A program made the translations under genes and the position numbers. Source: Haematobacter missouriensis (GTDB lineage: Bacteria; Pseudomonadota; Alphaproteobacteria; Rhodobacterales; Rhodobacteraceae). Taken from it: a stretch of 64,000 nt of DNA. The notes below the pieces were generated by a model. The model did not search any database. It was not told the DNA's origin and was given only the letters and a program-made list of their open reading frames with translations. Positions 1-11,853 of this stretch are shown in pieces; position 1 is the stretch's first letter; each line of letters begins with the position of its first letter. The DNA lies in NCBI RefSeq assembly GCF_000740775.1, contig NZ_JFGS01000015.1:1-64000 (forward strand), given 5' to 3'.

Positions 1-86
1 GTTTAGGTAAACCGAGCCACTTCTCTCCGGAAGAAAGGCCTGAGGCGCTCCCTCTGCGCGTCGGAAAGCCAGTAAAGGTTGCTCAT
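1..86 (-). mobile_element. IS5-type transposase, N-terminal part (cut by window edge)
   Basis: The minus strand encodes a peptide starting MSNLYWLSDAQ and continuing to a RPFFP segment. This is the usual opening of IS5-family (IS427 group) transposases, so an insertion sequence probably extends off the left edge. Only 28 codons are present, so intactness cannot be judged. After RPFFP the residues differ from the common KSHGKPRVDD-like continuation, which may mean divergence or decay. The element end probably lies around 140-150, near a CCTAGG. That fits the CTAG/TA target preference known for this group, but the exact terminal base cannot be fixed from one end. Confidence 0.6.
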
Positions 87-347
87 CGTGCAGCCTCCCT
101 GTGGAGCCTGAATCACCCCAAACACCTGAAATCAATAGGTCATGAGCCTAGGAGAGTATGCCGAAAATATACATATTTCGGGCTATTCGCGGACAGATTT
201 TCCGATTTTCAGAACAGAACACAAAGGCACTGGGACTTTTCCGCAGCCTGTGGTCGTTGCGTGCGACGGCATGGAAGGGACATCCGCGGTGCCCGCCTGC
301 GGCGTGCGGCAGGGAAGGGGCAAACCTTCGGTTGCTGCCAAGACATG
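87..347. other. Non-coding stretch between IS edge and lpd terminator
   Basis: This holds the presumed IS end (to about 150), then a stretch around 155-225 that is more AT-rich than its surroundings. I see no credible gene. The short open frames overlap each other and lack ribosome binding sites and recognisable protein features. Confidence 0.4.
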
Positions 348-379
348 AAAAAGGGTGGTGCCAGTGACACCGCCCTTTT
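348..379 (-). terminator. Rho-independent terminator of the suc-odh-lpd operon
   Basis: Arms AAAAAGGGTGGTG (348-360) and CACCGCCCTTTT (368-379) form a GC-rich hairpin with one wobble pair and a 7-nt loop. Read on the minus strand it is followed by a run of T, 16 bases past the lpd stop. It is well placed to end the TCA operon. Confidence 0.8.
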
Positions 380-395
380 CGCCGTTAGGTGGTTC

Positions 396-1784
396 TTAGG
401 AGTGGATCGGGCCGTCGCCGCAGGCCAGTGCCGCCTCCCGCACCGCCTCCGAATAGGTCGGGTGGGCATGGCAGGTGCGGGCCAGATCTTCCGCCGCAGC
501 GCCGAATTCCATCGCCACACAGGCTTCATGGATGATCTCGCCCGCCGACGGGCCGATGATATGAACCCCGAGGATCCGATCCGTTTCCTTGTCAGCCAGG
601 ATCTTGACGAACCCTTCTGCCGCCAACGTGGCCTTGGCACGGCCATTGCCCATGAAGGAGAACTTGCCGACCTTGTAGGCCCGACCCTCTTTCTTCAGCG
701 CTTCTTCAGTCGCACCGACCGAGGCCACTTCCGGCGTGGTGTAGATCACGCCCGGAATGACCTCATAGTTCACGTGGCCATGTTTTCCGGCAATCGTCTC
801 CGCCACTGCCATGCCCTCATCCTCCGCCTTGTGGGCGAGCATCGGACCCTGAATCGCATCACCGATTGCGTAGATGCCGGGGACGGTGGTCTGCCATTGG
901 CCTTTCGTGACGATCTGGCCGCGCGGCGTCAGCTCGACACCCAGCGCGTCAAGGCCAAGGCCCTCCGTGTAAGGCTTACGTCCGGTAGCGACCAGCACCA
1001 CATCGGCTTCCACCGTAGCCTCGCTGTCATCCTTGCGGAGCTTGTAGGTCACGGTCGCGCCGGTTGCGCCCTTCTCCAACTTCTGGACCGCGGCGCCCAG
1101 CACGAATTTCAGCCCCTGCTTGGCGAGGATACGCTGGAACTGTTTCTGCACCTCCGCATCCATGCCAGGGGTGATGGCATCGAGATATTCGATCACCGTC
1201 ACTTCCGCGCCGAGTCGCTTGTAGACCGATCCAAGCTCCAGACCGATCACGCCCGCGCCGATCACTGCAAGGCGCTTAGGGATATCCTTCAGCGCCAGCG
1301 CGCCGGTAGAGGTGACGACGGTTTCCTCATCGACATCCATGCCGGGCAGGCTGGAGGAGACGGAACCGGAAGCGATGACGATGTTCTTCGCCTCATGCAC
1401 CTCGTCTCCGACCTTGACCTTCCCGGCTTCGGGGATGGAGGCCCAGCCCTTGATCCAGTCGATCTTGTTCTTCTTGAACAGGAACTCGATGCCCTTCGTG
1501 TTCTGCCCGATCACGTCTTCCTTGAAGGCGAGCATCTTCGGCCAGTCCACGGTGGGATGGCCGCCCATGAGGCCCATCTTTTCGAAATTCTCGTGGCTTT
1601 CGTGCAGCAGATGCGTCGCATGCAGCAGCGCCTTGGAGGGGATGCACCCAACGTTGAGGCAGGTGCCTCCAAGCGCTTCCCGCCCTTCGACGCAGGCGGT
1701 TTTCAGTCCCAGCTGGGCCGCGCGGATGGCGCAGACATAGCCGCCGGGGCCGCCGCCGATCACGATCACATCATAACTTGCCAT
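396..1784 (-). CDS. lpdA: Dihydrolipoyl dehydrogenase (E3)
   Basis: A 462-residue flavoprotein disulfide reductase that reoxidises the dihydrolipoyl arm of 2-oxoacid dehydrogenase complexes using NAD+. Visible features are the N-terminal FAD motif GGGPGGY, the redox-active pair in [13 protein letters not shown], a second Rossmann motif ([11 protein letters not shown]) for NAD, and the C-terminal HAHPTYSEA segment with the catalytic His. Length is normal for the family. It is the last gene of the operon that also carries both other subunits of 2-oxoglutarate dehydrogenase, so this is most likely the E3 of that complex. It may also serve pyruvate dehydrogenase, whose genes are not in the window. 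Confidence 0.96.
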   Translation of the reverse strand: MASYDVIVIGGGPGGYVCAIRAAQLGLKTACVEGREALGGTCLNVGCIPSKALLHATHLLHESHENFEKMGLMGGHPTVDWPKMLAFKEDVIGQNTKGIEFLFKKNKIDWIKGWASIPEAGKVKVGDEVHEAKNIVIASGSVSSSLPGMDVDEETVVTSTGALALKDIPKRLAVIGAGVIGLELGSVYKRLGAEVTVIEYLDAITPGMDAEVQKQFQRILAKQGLKFVLGAAVQKLEKGATGATVTYKLRKDDSEATVEADVVLVATGRKPYTEGLGLDALGVELTPRGQIVTKGQWQTTVPGIYAIGDAIQGPMLAHKAEDEGMAVAETIAGKHGHVNYEVIPGVIYTTPEVASVGATEEALKKEGRAYKVGKFSFMGNGRAKATLAAEGFVKILADKETDRILGVHIIGPSAGEIIHEACVAMEFGAAAEDLARTCHAHPTYSEAVREAALACGDGPIHS

Positions 1785-1826
1785 AACTTGACTCCTTGCG
1801 GGCGCCGCTCTTGCCGTGCGCCCAGA

Positions 1827-2216
1827 TCAGATAAGTGCCGCGAGGATCATCACAAAGGTGGCAATAAATCCCACCCCGAATATGACGGATCGCCAAGGCG
1901 ACCAGCCAAAGGCATAGGCGGGAATGTAAAGCACCCGCGCCGCCAGATAGATCCAGGCACAGAAGGCGGTGAGTGACGTGGCCGCGCCGGACAGCGTGAC
2001 GACGACCACCGCGATGGTGAAGAAGCAGAGCGCTTCGAAATGATTGTTGACCGCGCGCCGGAGGCGACCGGTCAGGGGGGAGAAATCAGGCTGGTTGTCG
2101 CGTGGTCCGACGTTCCACTCAGGCCCGATATCCCGGTTCATCGCCACGGCGGCCAGACCGATCTGAACCGCCTGCAACAGCGCCGCGAGCGCGAGGACCG
2201 TGAGTTCAGGGGTCAT
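1827..2216 (-). CDS. MAPEG family membrane protein
   Basis: A 129-residue integral membrane protein with about four hydrophobic segments, starting MTPELTVLALAALLQ. The central segments read like MAPEG proteins of bacteria (glutathione/eicosanoid metabolism superfamily): RRAVNNHFEALCFFT, then ARVLYIPAYAFGWSPWRS. The ATG at 2216 is chosen because the MTPEL start is typical of the family, and the longer upstream reading frame overlaps the preceding gene. It lies 7 bases after the 81-aa gene and 42 bases before lpd, so it is probably co-transcribed with the TCA genes. Its substrate and any link to the cycle are unknown. Confidence 0.8.
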   Translation of the reverse strand: MTPELTVLALAALLQAVQIGLAAVAMNRDIGPEWNVGPRDNQPDFSPLTGRLRRAVNNHFEALCFFTIAVVVVTLSGAATSLTAFCAWIYLAARVLYIPAYAFGWSPWRSVIFGVGFIATFVMILAALI

Positions 2217-2223
2217 GTGAGGG

Positions 2224-2469
2224 TCACGCCGTTTCGAGGAATTCTGTGCTGGAGAAGCCGGTGCCGAGCGCATTTTGCTTGTTCAGCCACGCTTGCGCCC
2301 GCCCCCGGTCATGCACTTCGAACAGCACGACGACCCGGGAGGGTTGATCGGCGCCGCGCCAGATCTGGAGCGTGGACAGGCCGGCCGCCTCGATGTTCTC
2401 GACCTCCGAGTCGAACGCGGCTTTCCAGGCGGTGTAGTCGGGAACGTCGGCGTGACAGATGAGCTGCAT
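2224..2469 (-). CDS. Small conserved protein in the odh operon
   Basis: An 81-residue soluble protein starting MQLICHADVPDYTAW. Its pattern of strands and helices (VVVLFEVHDRGRAQAWL) resembles small dimeric alpha-beta barrel (ferredoxin-fold) proteins, but I cannot assign a family or function. It sits 58 bases after the odhB stop and 7 bases before the MAPEG gene, in the same orientation, so it very probably belongs to the operon transcript. Confidence 0.65.
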   Translation of the reverse strand: MQLICHADVPDYTAWKAAFDSEVENIEAAGLSTLQIWRGADQPSRVVVLFEVHDRGRAQAWLNKQNALGTGFSSTEFLETA

Positions 2470-2527
2470 CGAAGCCTCACAGGTTGAAGGAAGGCGCCCC
2501 CGACAAGACCGGAGGCGCCGGGGGTCG

Positions 2528-4051
2528 TCAGAGATCCATCAGCAGGCGGCGCGGATCCTCCAGCGCTTCCTTGACGCGCACGAGGAACGTCACGGCGCCC
2601 TGACCGTCCACGATACGGTGATCGTAGGACAGCGCGAGATACATCATCGGACGGATGACGATCTGTCCCTTCACCACAACGGGGCGCTCCTGGATCTTGT
2701 GCATGCCGAGAATGCCCGACTGCGGCGGGTTCAGGATCGGCGAGGACAGCAGCGAGCCATAGACGCCGCCGTTGGAGATCGTGAAGGTGCCGCCCTGCAT
2801 GTCGTTCATGGAGAGCTTGCCGTCCCGCGCCTTGGCGCCAAGCTCAGCAATTGTCTTTTCGATCTGCGCAAACGACATCTGGTCGGCATTGCGCACGACC
2901 GGCACCACGAGCCCGTTCGGCGTGCCCACGGCCACGCCCATATGGACGAAGTGCTTGTAGACGATGTCCGTTCCGTCGATCTCGGCGTTGACTTCCGGCA
3001 CTTCCTGAAGGGCATGGACGCAGGCCTTGGTGAAGAAGGACATGAAGCCGAGCTTCACCTTGTGCTTCTTCTCGAACTGCTCCTTGTATTCATTGCGGAG
3101 CGACATGACCGCCGACATGTCCACCTCGTTGTAGGTGGTCAGCATGGCAGCGCTGTTCTGCGCGTCCTTCAGGCGGCGGGCGATGGTCTGACGCAGACGC
3201 GTCATCTTCACCCGTTCCTCCCGGCCCACGTCATCTGCAGCGACCGGTGCGCGGGCGACGGGGGCGGCGGCAGGCGCAGCGGAGGCGGCGGGCGGGTTGG
3301 CAAGCGCCTTCAGCACGTCTTCCTTCATGATGCGGCCATCGCGCCCGGTGCCCGTCACGGCATCGCGGGACAGGCCCGCGTCCGCCATGGCGACCTTGGC
3401 GGAGGGTGCATCTTCCACGTCCTTCCGACCGGAGGCCGGCGCGGACGTGGCGGCGGGTGCGGCAGCCGCAGCGGGTGCGGCGGCAACGGCGCCCGCACCG
3501 GAGGCGATCACCGCGAGCTTGCCCGCGGCCTCAACCGTGGTGCCTTCAGCGGCGAGGATCTCGGCCAGCACACCCGAAGCCGGGGCGGGAACCTCGACGG
3601 AGACCTTGTCGGTTTCCAGTTCGCACAGCATCTCGTCGGCGGTGACTTTGTCGCCCACCTGCTTGAACCAGGTCGCGACGGTGGCCTCCGTCACGCTTTC
3701 GCCCAGAGCGGGGACCTTGACCTCGACACGTTCGCCGCCGGTGCTGGCCGGTTTGGTCTCGGGGGCTTTCGCTTCTGCAGGCTTGGCCGCCGGTGCGGGC
3801 GTGGATGCGCCGGCGCCCTCGCTGATCGTCGCCAGCAGCGCGTCCACTCCGACAGTTTCGCCTTCTTTCGCCACGATCTCACCCAGTGTCCCGGCGGCGG
3901 GGGCCGGAACCTCCACCGTCACCTTGTCGGTCTCCAGTTCGCAGAGCATCTCGTCAGCCGCGACCCTGTCGCCCGGTTTCTTGAACCAGGTCGCAACGGT
4001 CGCCTCGGTGACGCTTTCCCCCAGCGTGGGGACGCGGACTTCAACGGTCAT
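2528..4051 (-). CDS. odhB: 2-Oxoglutarate dehydrogenase E2 (dihydrolipoyl succinyltransferase), two lipoyl domains
   Basis: A 507-residue E2 core enzyme that moves the succinyl group from E1 to CoA. Two near-identical lipoyl domains are visible, with lysines in ETDKV at about residues 43 and 149. They are joined by Ala/Pro-rich linkers, then follow a peripheral subunit-binding domain (about 218-250) and the catalytic acyltransferase domain ending in SYDHRIVDG (about 475-483) with its catalytic His and Asp. E. coli SucB has one lipoyl domain, which accounts for the greater length here. The start follows the odhA stop by 5 bases, so the pair is translationally close. Confidence 0.96.
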   Translation of the reverse strand: MTVEVRVPTLGESVTEATVATWFKKPGDRVAADEMLCELETDKVTVEVPAPAAGTLGEIVAKEGETVGVDALLATISEGAGASTPAPAAKPAEAKAPETKPASTGGERVEVKVPALGESVTEATVATWFKQVGDKVTADEMLCELETDKVSVEVPAPASGVLAEILAAEGTTVEAAGKLAVIASGAGAVAAAPAAAAAPAATSAPASGRKDVEDAPSAKVAMADAGLSRDAVTGTGRDGRIMKEDVLKALANPPAASAAPAAAPVARAPVAADDVGREERVKMTRLRQTIARRLKDAQNSAAMLTTYNEVDMSAVMSLRNEYKEQFEKKHKVKLGFMSFFTKACVHALQEVPEVNAEIDGTDIVYKHFVHMGVAVGTPNGLVVPVVRNADQMSFAQIEKTIAELGAKARDGKLSMNDMQGGTFTISNGGVYGSLLSSPILNPPQSGILGMHKIQERPVVVKGQIVIRPMMYLALSYDHRIVDGQGAVTFLVRVKEALEDPRRLLMDL

Positions 4052-4056
4052 TAGTC

Positions 4057-7026
4057 TTATCCTTCGATCGTGAGCGCTTCATTCACGAGCGCTTCCTGCT
4101 GTGCCTTGTGCTGGCTGGAAAGGCCCGTCGCCACCGAGGCGGAGGCCGCACGGCCGACATAGCGCGGCCGCTGATGGGTGGAACCGAGGCGGGTCAGAAC
4201 CCATTCGATATTCGGCTCGACAAAGGTCCAGGCGCCCTGGTTCTTCGGCTCCTCCTGGCACCAGACGATTTCCGCATCCTTGAACCGGCCCAGTTCACGG
4301 ACGAGCGTGAGCGCCGGGAACGGATAGAGCTGTTCGAGCCGCAGGATGTAAACGTCGGTGATGCCCCGCGCATCCCGCTCCTCCAGCAGATCGTAATAGA
4401 CCTTGCCGGAGCAGAGCACGACACGCCGGATCTGCTCGTCCGCCACCAGTTCCGTGGTGGAGTTGCCTTTCTGCGCATCGTCCCACAGCACACGGTGGAA
4501 GTTGGATCCGGTGGTGAAATCCTCCGCAGTGGAGACGGCGAGCTTGTGCCGGAGCAGCGACTTCGGCGTCATCATCACCAGCGGCTTGCGGAAAGTGCGG
4601 TGCAGCTGGCGGCGCAGGATGTGGAAGTAGTTGGCGGGGGTCGTGCAGTTCGCGACGATCCAGTTTTCCTGTGCGGAAAGCTGAAGATACCGCTCCAAAC
4701 GCGCGGAGGAGTGCTCCGGACCCTGACCCTCGTAGCCGTGCGGCAGCAGCATCACCAGCCCGGACATCCGCAGCCATTTCGACTCGCCCGAGGAGATGAA
4801 CTGGTCGAACATGATCTGAGCGCCGTTGGCGAAGTCGCCGAACTGCGCTTCCCACAGGGTCAGCGCGTTAGGCTCTGCGAGCGAGTAGCCGTATTCGAAG
4901 CCCAGAACCGCATATTCGGAGAGCATCGAGTCGATGACCTCGTAACGGGACTGTCCCTCACGGATATGGTTGAGCGGATAGTAACGCTCCTCCGTCGCCT
5001 GGTCGATGAACGCGGAGTGCCGCTGTGAGAAGGTGCCGCGCGTCGAATCCTGCCCCGACAGACGGACAGGGAAGCCTTCCGTCAGCAGGGAGCCGAAGGC
5101 CAGCGCCTCGCCCGTCGCCCAGTCAAAGCCAGCGCCCGTCTCGAACATCTGCTTCTTGGCCTCGATCAGGCGAGTGACGGTCTTGTGCATCTCGAACCCG
5201 TCCGGCGCGGTGGTGAGCGCGTGGCCGATATCCGTCAGCGTCTCCGGCGTGATCGCGGTGTCGCCAGGCTGGTAGTCCTCACCCTCGCGGTTGATGTTCT
5301 TCCAGCGTCCGTCCAGCCAGTCGGCCTTGTTCGGCTTGTATTCCCGGCCGGCTTCGAACTCTCCGTTCAGCATCGTCTGGAAGGCGGCTTTCATATCCTC
5401 GATCTCGCCCTCGGGGATCAGGCCGTCGGCGACGAGCCGGTCGGTGTAGAGTTGAAGCGTGGTCTTGTGCTTCTTGATCTGGGTGTACATCACCGGGTTG
5501 GTGAACATCGGCTCGTCGCCTTCGTTGTGACCGAAGCGACGGTAGCAGAAGATGTCGATGACCGCGTCCTTGTGGAACTTCTGCCGGAATTCGGTCGCCA
5601 CCTTGGCGGCGTGGACGACCGCCTCCGGGTCATCGCCGTTCACGTGAAAGATCGGCGCTTCCACCATCAGGGCGATGTCGGTCGGATAGGGCGAGGAGCG
5701 GGAGAAATGCGGCGCGGTGGTGAAGCCGATCTGGTTGTTCACCACGATATGGATTGTGCCGCCCGTCCGGTGGCCGCGAATGCCCGAAAGCTGGAAGCAC
5801 TCCGCGACGATGCCCTGACCGGCAAAGGCCGCATCGCCATGCATCAGGATCGGCAGGACGGCGACGCGTTCCGCCTGATCGTGAAGCTGGTCCTGTTTGG
5901 CGCGCGCCTTGCCCAGCACGACCGGGTCCACCGCTTCGAGGTGCGAGGGGTTCGCGGTCAGGCTGAGGTGGACGGTGTTGTCATCGAACGTCCGGTCGGA
6001 GGAGGCGCCGAGGTGATATTTCACGTCACCGGAACCGTCCACGTCGTCAGGCTTGAAGCTGCCGCCCTGAAACTCGTTGAAGATCGCGCGGTAGGGCTTG
6101 CGCAGCACGTTGGCAAGCACGTTCAGCCGGCCGCGGTGCGGCATGCCGATCACCACCTCCTGCACGCCGAGCGCGCCGCCCCTCTTGATGATCTGCTCCA
6201 TCGCCGGGATGAGGGCCTCGCCCCCGTCAAGGCCAAAGCGTTTCGTGCCCATGTATTTGACATGGAGGAACTTCTCGAAACCCTCTGCCTCCACCAGCTT
6301 GTTCAGGATCGCGCGACGGCCTTCACGGGTAAAGGTGATTTCCTTGCCGTAGCCTTCGATCCGCTCCTTCAGCCAGGCGGATTGCTCCGGGTCGGAGATG
6401 TGCATGTATTGCAGGGCGAAGGTGCCGCAATAGGTCCGCTTCACGATATCGACGATCTGCCGCATCGTGGCGTGCTCCATCCCGAGCACGTTGTCGAGGA
6501 AGATCGGCCGGTCCATGTCGGCTTCGGTGAAACCGTAGGACGCGGGGTCGAGCTCGGGGTGATCCGCGCTTTGCCGCACCCCCAGCGGATCGAGATCTGC
6601 GGCCAGATGCCCCCGGATGCGATAGGCGCGGATCAGCATGATCGCGCGGATCGAATCCAGTACGGCACGGCGGATCTGGGCATCCGACACCTCGACGTCG
6701 AGGGCCTTCGCCTTTTCGGCGATCTTCTGACCGGCGGCCTTTGCCTCCTTTGCGGGGGCGGCAACAGGCCATTCGCCGGTAAGTGCGGCGGTCAGATCGT
6801 CATTGGGAAGCGGAGGCCAGTCGCTGCGGGTCCAGCTTGCGCCCTCCGCGTTGCGCTGCGCATCCTGCCTGTCGTCACCCAGCGCCTTGAAGAATGCCTG
6901 CCAGCTCGCGTCCACGGAGTTCGGGTCCGTGGCATAGCGCGCCTGCAGTTGCTCCACGTAATCCGCGTTAGCCCCCTGCAGGAAGGACGAGGCGTGGAAC
7001 ACGTCGTTCGGGGATTGGTCGGTCAT
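4057..7026 (-). CDS. odhA: 2-Oxoglutarate dehydrogenase E1 component
   Basis: A 989-residue thiamine diphosphate enzyme that decarboxylates 2-oxoglutarate and succinylates the E2 lipoyl group. The N-terminus contains the [13 protein letters not shown] segment used to bind E2. The ThDP/Mg motif GDAAFAGQG followed by [10 protein letters not shown] is intact, and HRGRLNVL and GHNEGDEP segments typical of OGDH E1 are present. Length is normal for alphaproteobacteria. Its ATG overlaps the stop of the upstream DUF805 gene as ATGA, which suggests translational coupling. Confidence 0.97.
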   Translation of the reverse strand: MTDQSPNDVFHASSFLQGANADYVEQLQARYATDPNSVDASWQAFFKALGDDRQDAQRNAEGASWTRSDWPPLPNDDLTAALTGEWPVAAPAKEAKAAGQKIAEKAKALDVEVSDAQIRRAVLDSIRAIMLIRAYRIRGHLAADLDPLGVRQSADHPELDPASYGFTEADMDRPIFLDNVLGMEHATMRQIVDIVKRTYCGTFALQYMHISDPEQSAWLKERIEGYGKEITFTREGRRAILNKLVEAEGFEKFLHVKYMGTKRFGLDGGEALIPAMEQIIKRGGALGVQEVVIGMPHRGRLNVLANVLRKPYRAIFNEFQGGSFKPDDVDGSGDVKYHLGASSDRTFDDNTVHLSLTANPSHLEAVDPVVLGKARAKQDQLHDQAERVAVLPILMHGDAAFAGQGIVAECFQLSGIRGHRTGGTIHIVVNNQIGFTTAPHFSRSSPYPTDIALMVEAPIFHVNGDDPEAVVHAAKVATEFRQKFHKDAVIDIFCYRRFGHNEGDEPMFTNPVMYTQIKKHKTTLQLYTDRLVADGLIPEGEIEDMKAAFQTMLNGEFEAGREYKPNKADWLDGRWKNINREGEDYQPGDTAITPETLTDIGHALTTAPDGFEMHKTVTRLIEAKKQMFETGAGFDWATGEALAFGSLLTEGFPVRLSGQDSTRGTFSQRHSAFIDQATEERYYPLNHIREGQSRYEVIDSMLSEYAVLGFEYGYSLAEPNALTLWEAQFGDFANGAQIMFDQFISSGESKWLRMSGLVMLLPHGYEGQGPEHSSARLERYLQLSAQENWIVANCTTPANYFHILRRQLHRTFRKPLVMMTPKSLLRHKLAVSTAEDFTTGSNFHRVLWDDAQKGNSTTELVADEQIRRVVLCSGKVYYDLLEERDARGITDVYILRLEQLYPFPALTLVRELGRFKDAEIVWCQEEPKNQGAWTFVEPNIEWVLTRLGSTHQRPRYVGRAASASVATGLSSQHKAQQEALVNEALTIEG

Positions 7027-7559
7027 TGTCTTACCTCAAGCGGGTCGGGGCCGAAGCGGTTCTGCCCGGCGGTGCCGCGCTGGATGAGCCAGTAGAGCGG
7101 CAGTAAAGCGGCGGCGATGAACATCACGAACCAGGCCAGTCCGGCGAGTGCTGGCGCGATGGTGAAGAAGGCGGCGATGGCGAAGATGCCGATCGCCACG
7201 ATGGCGAACGGGGCAAGCACGTACCAGCCGGAGCGGTTCGTGTCGTGCAGCCGTCGGATCATGACGGCGAGATGCGGCAGAAAGACGAGCAGCCCCAGCA
7301 ACGAAGAGACGGGTCCGTTCTCGGCCGTGGCCCAGGCGGAGGCGCCATAGCCTTCAATCGGGGGAGGCGGCGTGGATGTGGCGACGCCGGTGGAAACGGT
7401 AGCTCCGAACAGCAGCGTGTCGATCAGGGATGCGATCACACCCGCAATCGTCAACGCAAGCACGAACCACCAGTATTCCGAGCGCGGTGCGCGACCCCGG
7501 AAACCGACATACTGCCTCAGGCATGAACGGACAGCTTCTACGAAGCCCATGATGCTCAC
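7023..7559 (-). CDS. DUF805 family membrane protein
   Basis: A 178-residue membrane protein. The N-terminal CLRQYVGFRGRAPRSEYWWF is the hallmark of DUF805 proteins (relatives of E. coli YhaH). About four hydrophobic segments follow, with the conserved LHDTNRSGWYV motif between them. It lies inside the TCA operon, 83 bases after sucD, and its stop overlaps the odhA start (ATGA), so its translation is tied to that of odhA. The family has no established biochemical role. Whether it helps assemble or anchor the complex is speculation. Confidence 0.85.
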   Translation of the reverse strand: MSIMGFVEAVRSCLRQYVGFRGRAPRSEYWWFVLALTIAGVIASLIDTLLFGATVSTGVATSTPPPPIEGYGASAWATAENGPVSSLLGLLVFLPHLAVMIRRLHDTNRSGWYVLAPFAIVAIGIFAIAAFFTIAPALAGLAWFVMFIAAALLPLYWLIQRGTAGQNRFGPDPLEVRQ

Positions 7560-7610
7560 CTGTTTCGGAGGATGCGGCCTCCGGCGAATGGGCGCCCTTC
7601 CGGGGCGCAG

Positions 7611-7633
7611 GCGGGGCCGTGGGCCGGCCCCGC
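7611..7633 (-). other. GC-rich hairpin between sucD and the DUF805 gene
   Basis: A perfect 9-bp inverted repeat (GCGGGGCCG / CGGCCCCGC, 5-nt loop) lies just after the sucD stop. There is no T-run, so it is more likely an intercistronic RNA stability or processing element than a full terminator. It could set sucCD above odhAB in amount. Confidence 0.4.
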
Positions 7634-7642
7634 GAGGGGGCG

Positions 7643-8527
7643 TTACTTGCCCATGGCCTTCAGAACTGCCTCACCGAGACCGGCGGGGCTGTCGGCAACG
7701 ATGACGCCCGCGGACTTCATCGCCTCGATCTTCGATTCCGCATCGCCCTTGCCACCGGAGACGATGGCCCCGGCATGACCCATGCGGCGGCCTTTCGGAG
7801 CGGTGCGCCCGGCGATGAACCCGGCGGTCGGCTTCCAACGGCCCTTCTTCTTCTCATCGGCCAGGAACTGCGCGGCATCCTCCTCCGCCGAACCACCGAT
7901 CTCACCGATCATGATGATGGACTCGGTTTCCGGGTCGGCAAGGAACATTTCCAGCACGTCGATGTGCTCGAGCCCCTTGATCGGGTCGCCGCCGATGCCG
8001 ACTGCGGAAGATTGGCCGAGACCCACGTCGGAGGTCTGCTTCACCGCCTCGTAGGTCAGCGTACCGGAGCGGGAGACGACGCCCACCGAGCCGCGCTTGA
8101 AGATGTTGCCCGGCATGATGCCGATCTTGCACTCACCCGGCGTCATGATGCCCGGGCAGTTCGGCCCGATGAGGCGCGACTTGCTGTTGGCGAGGGCCCG
8201 CTTCACCTTCATCATGTCGAGCACCGGAAGACCCTCGGTGATCGCGACGATCAGCGGGATCTCCGCGTCGATGGCTTCGAGGATCGAGTCGGCCGCGAAG
8301 GGCGGCGGAACGTAGATCACGGAGGCGTCCGCCCCGGTCTGCTCCCTCGCTTCCAGAACCGAGTTGTACACCGGCAGGCCGAGATGCTCGGTGCCGCCCT
8401 TGCCGGGCGTCACGCCGCCGACCATCTTGGTGCCGTAGGCGATGGCCTGTTCGGTGTGAAAGGTCCCTTGGGAACCGGTGATTCCCTGACAGATGACCTT
8501 GGTGTCTTTGTTGACGAGAACGGACAT
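7643..8527 (-). CDS. sucD: Succinyl-CoA ligase, alpha subunit
   Basis: A 294-residue subunit of succinyl-CoA synthetase (succinyl-CoA + NDP + Pi to succinate + NTP + CoA). The N-terminus [26 protein letters not shown] is the CoA-binding Rossmann segment, [12 protein letters not shown] follows, and the phospho-histidine region [18 protein letters not shown] is intact near the C-terminus. It starts 3 bases after the sucC stop, giving a typical coupled pair. Confidence 0.97.
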   Translation of the reverse strand: MSVLVNKDTKVICQGITGSQGTFHTEQAIAYGTKMVGGVTPGKGGTEHLGLPVYNSVLEAREQTGADASVIYVPPPFAADSILEAIDAEIPLIVAITEGLPVLDMMKVKRALANSKSRLIGPNCPGIMTPGECKIGIMPGNIFKRGSVGVVSRSGTLTYEAVKQTSDVGLGQSSAVGIGGDPIKGLEHIDVLEMFLADPETESIIMIGEIGGSAEEDAAQFLADEKKKGRWKPTAGFIAGRTAPKGRRMGHAGAIVSGGKGDAESKIEAMKSAGVIVADSPAGLGEAVLKAMGK

Positions 8528-8530
8528 TCC

Positions 8531-9724
8531 TTACCCCTTCACCGCTTTCACGATCTTCTGAGCAGCGTCGCTCAGATCGTCGGCAGCGATCACGTTCAGG
8601 CCGGACTCGGCGATGATCTTCTTGCCGAGTTCGACGTTGGTGCCTTCAAGTCGCACGACCAGCGGAACCTGCAGGCCCACTTCCCTCACCGCGGCGATGA
8701 TGCCTTCCGCGATGATGTCGCACCGCATGATCCCGCCGAAGATGTTGACGAGGATGCCTTTGACGTTCGGGTCGGAGGTGATGATCTTGAAGGCTTCCGT
8801 CACCTTCTCCTTCGTCGCGCCGCCGCCCACGTCGAGGAAGTTCGCCGGCTCCGCGCCATAGAGCTTGATGATGTCCATCGTCGCCATGGCAAGGCCCGCA
8901 CCATTGACCATGCAGCCGATCTCACCGTCGAGCGCGATGTAGTTCAGATCGTATTTGGAGGCGGCGAGTTCCTTCGGATCCTCCTCCGTCTCGTCGCGCA
9001 GCGCGAGAATGTCGGCATGGCGGTAGAGGGCGTTGTTGTCGAAGCCCACTTTCGCGTCCAGCGCCTTCATGTCGCCGTCGGTCGTGACGATCAGCGGGTT
9101 GATCTCCACCATCTCCGCATCTTTCTCGATGAAGAGCTTGTAGAGCTTGCCGATCAGGTCCACGCATTGCTTGACCTGCTTGCCTTCGAGACCCAGCGCG
9201 AAGGCCACCTTGCGGCCGTGGAACGGCTGGATGCCGGTTGCCGGATCGACGGAGAAGGACAGGATCTTATCGGGCGTGGAGGCAGCCACTTCCTCAATGT
9301 CCATGCCCCCTTCGGTGGAGACGACGAAGGACACGCGGGAAGTCGCCCGGTCCACCAGCAGCGCGAGGTAAAGCTCGCGGCTGATGTCGGAGCCGTCCTC
9401 GATGTAGATGCGGTTGACCTGCTTGCCGGCCGGCCCCGTCTGATGGGTGACCAGCGTACGGCCCAGCATCTGCTTGGCCAGTTCGGCTGCTTCCTCGACA
9501 GACTTGGCCAGACGGACGCCGCCCTTTTCGCCGGCTTCCGGCTCCTTGAACTTGCCCTTGCCGCGGCCGCCTGCGTGGATCTGCGCCTTTACGACCCAGA
9601 GCGGTCCGCCCAGTTCGCCTGCGGCGGTCTTCGCGTCTTCGGCCTTCAACACGGCGCGGCCGTCGGAGACCGGCACGCCGTAGTCGCGCAGGAGCTTCTT
9701 GGCCTGATATTCGTGGATGTTCAT
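8531..9724 (-). CDS. sucC: Succinyl-CoA ligase, beta subunit
   Basis: A 397-residue ATP-grasp subunit starting [19 protein letters not shown]. The frame stays open further upstream, but this ATG gives the standard family start and length and has GAG-rich ribosome-binding sequence just before it. The segments [14 protein letters not shown] and [11 protein letters not shown] mark the ATP-grasp fold and the subunit interface. It is the first gene of the TCA operon. About 150-180 bases upstream are two TGTGATCACA palindromes, likely the main control site for the whole transcript. Confidence 0.97.
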   Translation of the reverse strand: MNIHEYQAKKLLRDYGVPVSDGRAVLKAEDAKTAAGELGGPLWVVKAQIHAGGRGKGKFKEPEAGEKGGVRLAKSVEEAAELAKQMLGRTLVTHQTGPAGKQVNRIYIEDGSDISRELYLALLVDRATSRVSFVVSTEGGMDIEEVAASTPDKILSFSVDPATGIQPFHGRKVAFALGLEGKQVKQCVDLIGKLYKLFIEKDAEMVEINPLIVTTDGDMKALDAKVGFDNNALYRHADILALRDETEEDPKELAASKYDLNYIALDGEIGCMVNGAGLAMATMDIIKLYGAEPANFLDVGGGATKEKVTEAFKIITSDPNVKGILVNIFGGIMRCDIIAEGIIAAVREVGLQVPLVVRLEGTNVELGKKIIAESGLNVIAADDLSDAAQKIVKAVKG

Positions 9725-9870
9725 TCTCTCACCGGTTCCTCTGCTGAGTTCGGTCCTCTCCCGTCCCGGTCGTCGAACCGGGCCGACTGGGCGGTCTTTT
9801 GGCACGATCCGCGGGCAGGGGAAAGGGAAAGGCTGGGCAACCCTGAAGGAGCGCGCCAAAATCCGCCTTA

Positions 9871-9901
9871 TGTGATCACAAGGAAAAATCGTGTGATCAC
9901 A
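9871..9901 (-). promoter_or_regulatory. Paired TGTGATCACA palindromes upstream of sucC
   Basis: Two identical 10-bp palindromes, TGTGATCACA, occupy 9871-9880 and 9892-9901, 21 bp apart, about two helix turns, so both face the same side of the DNA. They lie between the mdh terminator hairpin and the sucC start. A matching pair sits upstream of sdhC. On the minus strand, TGTGATCACATA is followed by GGCGGATTTT and GGCGC, close to the sequence at the sdh site. I infer an operator for a dimeric regulator of TCA genes and cannot name the regulator. Confidence 0.7.
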
Positions 9902-9909
9902 AAATGCGA

Positions 9910-9943
9910 ATGGCCGCCTCCGATGTGAGTCGGAGGCGGCCAT
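9910..9943 (-). terminator. mdh terminator hairpin
   Basis: A perfect 14-bp inverted repeat (ATGGCCGCCTCCGA / TCGGAGGCGGCCAT) with a 6-nt loop starts 16 bases past the mdh stop. On the minus strand it is followed by a short T-run (CATTTTG). It separates mdh from the sucC operon that follows in the same direction. Confidence 0.8.
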
Positions 9944-9958
9944 CCAATGACGAGACTA

Positions 9959-11792
<1,834 letters not shown>

Positions 11793-11853
11793 CCCGGGTT
11801 GCGGACCGGCGGGTCTTCCCGCATCGTGGCGCCGATCTGCGAGGAGATGACCC

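Noticed and set aside
9871-9901. CRP/FNR binding sites at the TGTGATCACA palindromes
   Set aside because: CRP sites need TGTGA and TCACA separated by about six bases, and FNR sites read TTGAT-N4-ATCAA; here the halves are fused, so another regulator is more likely.
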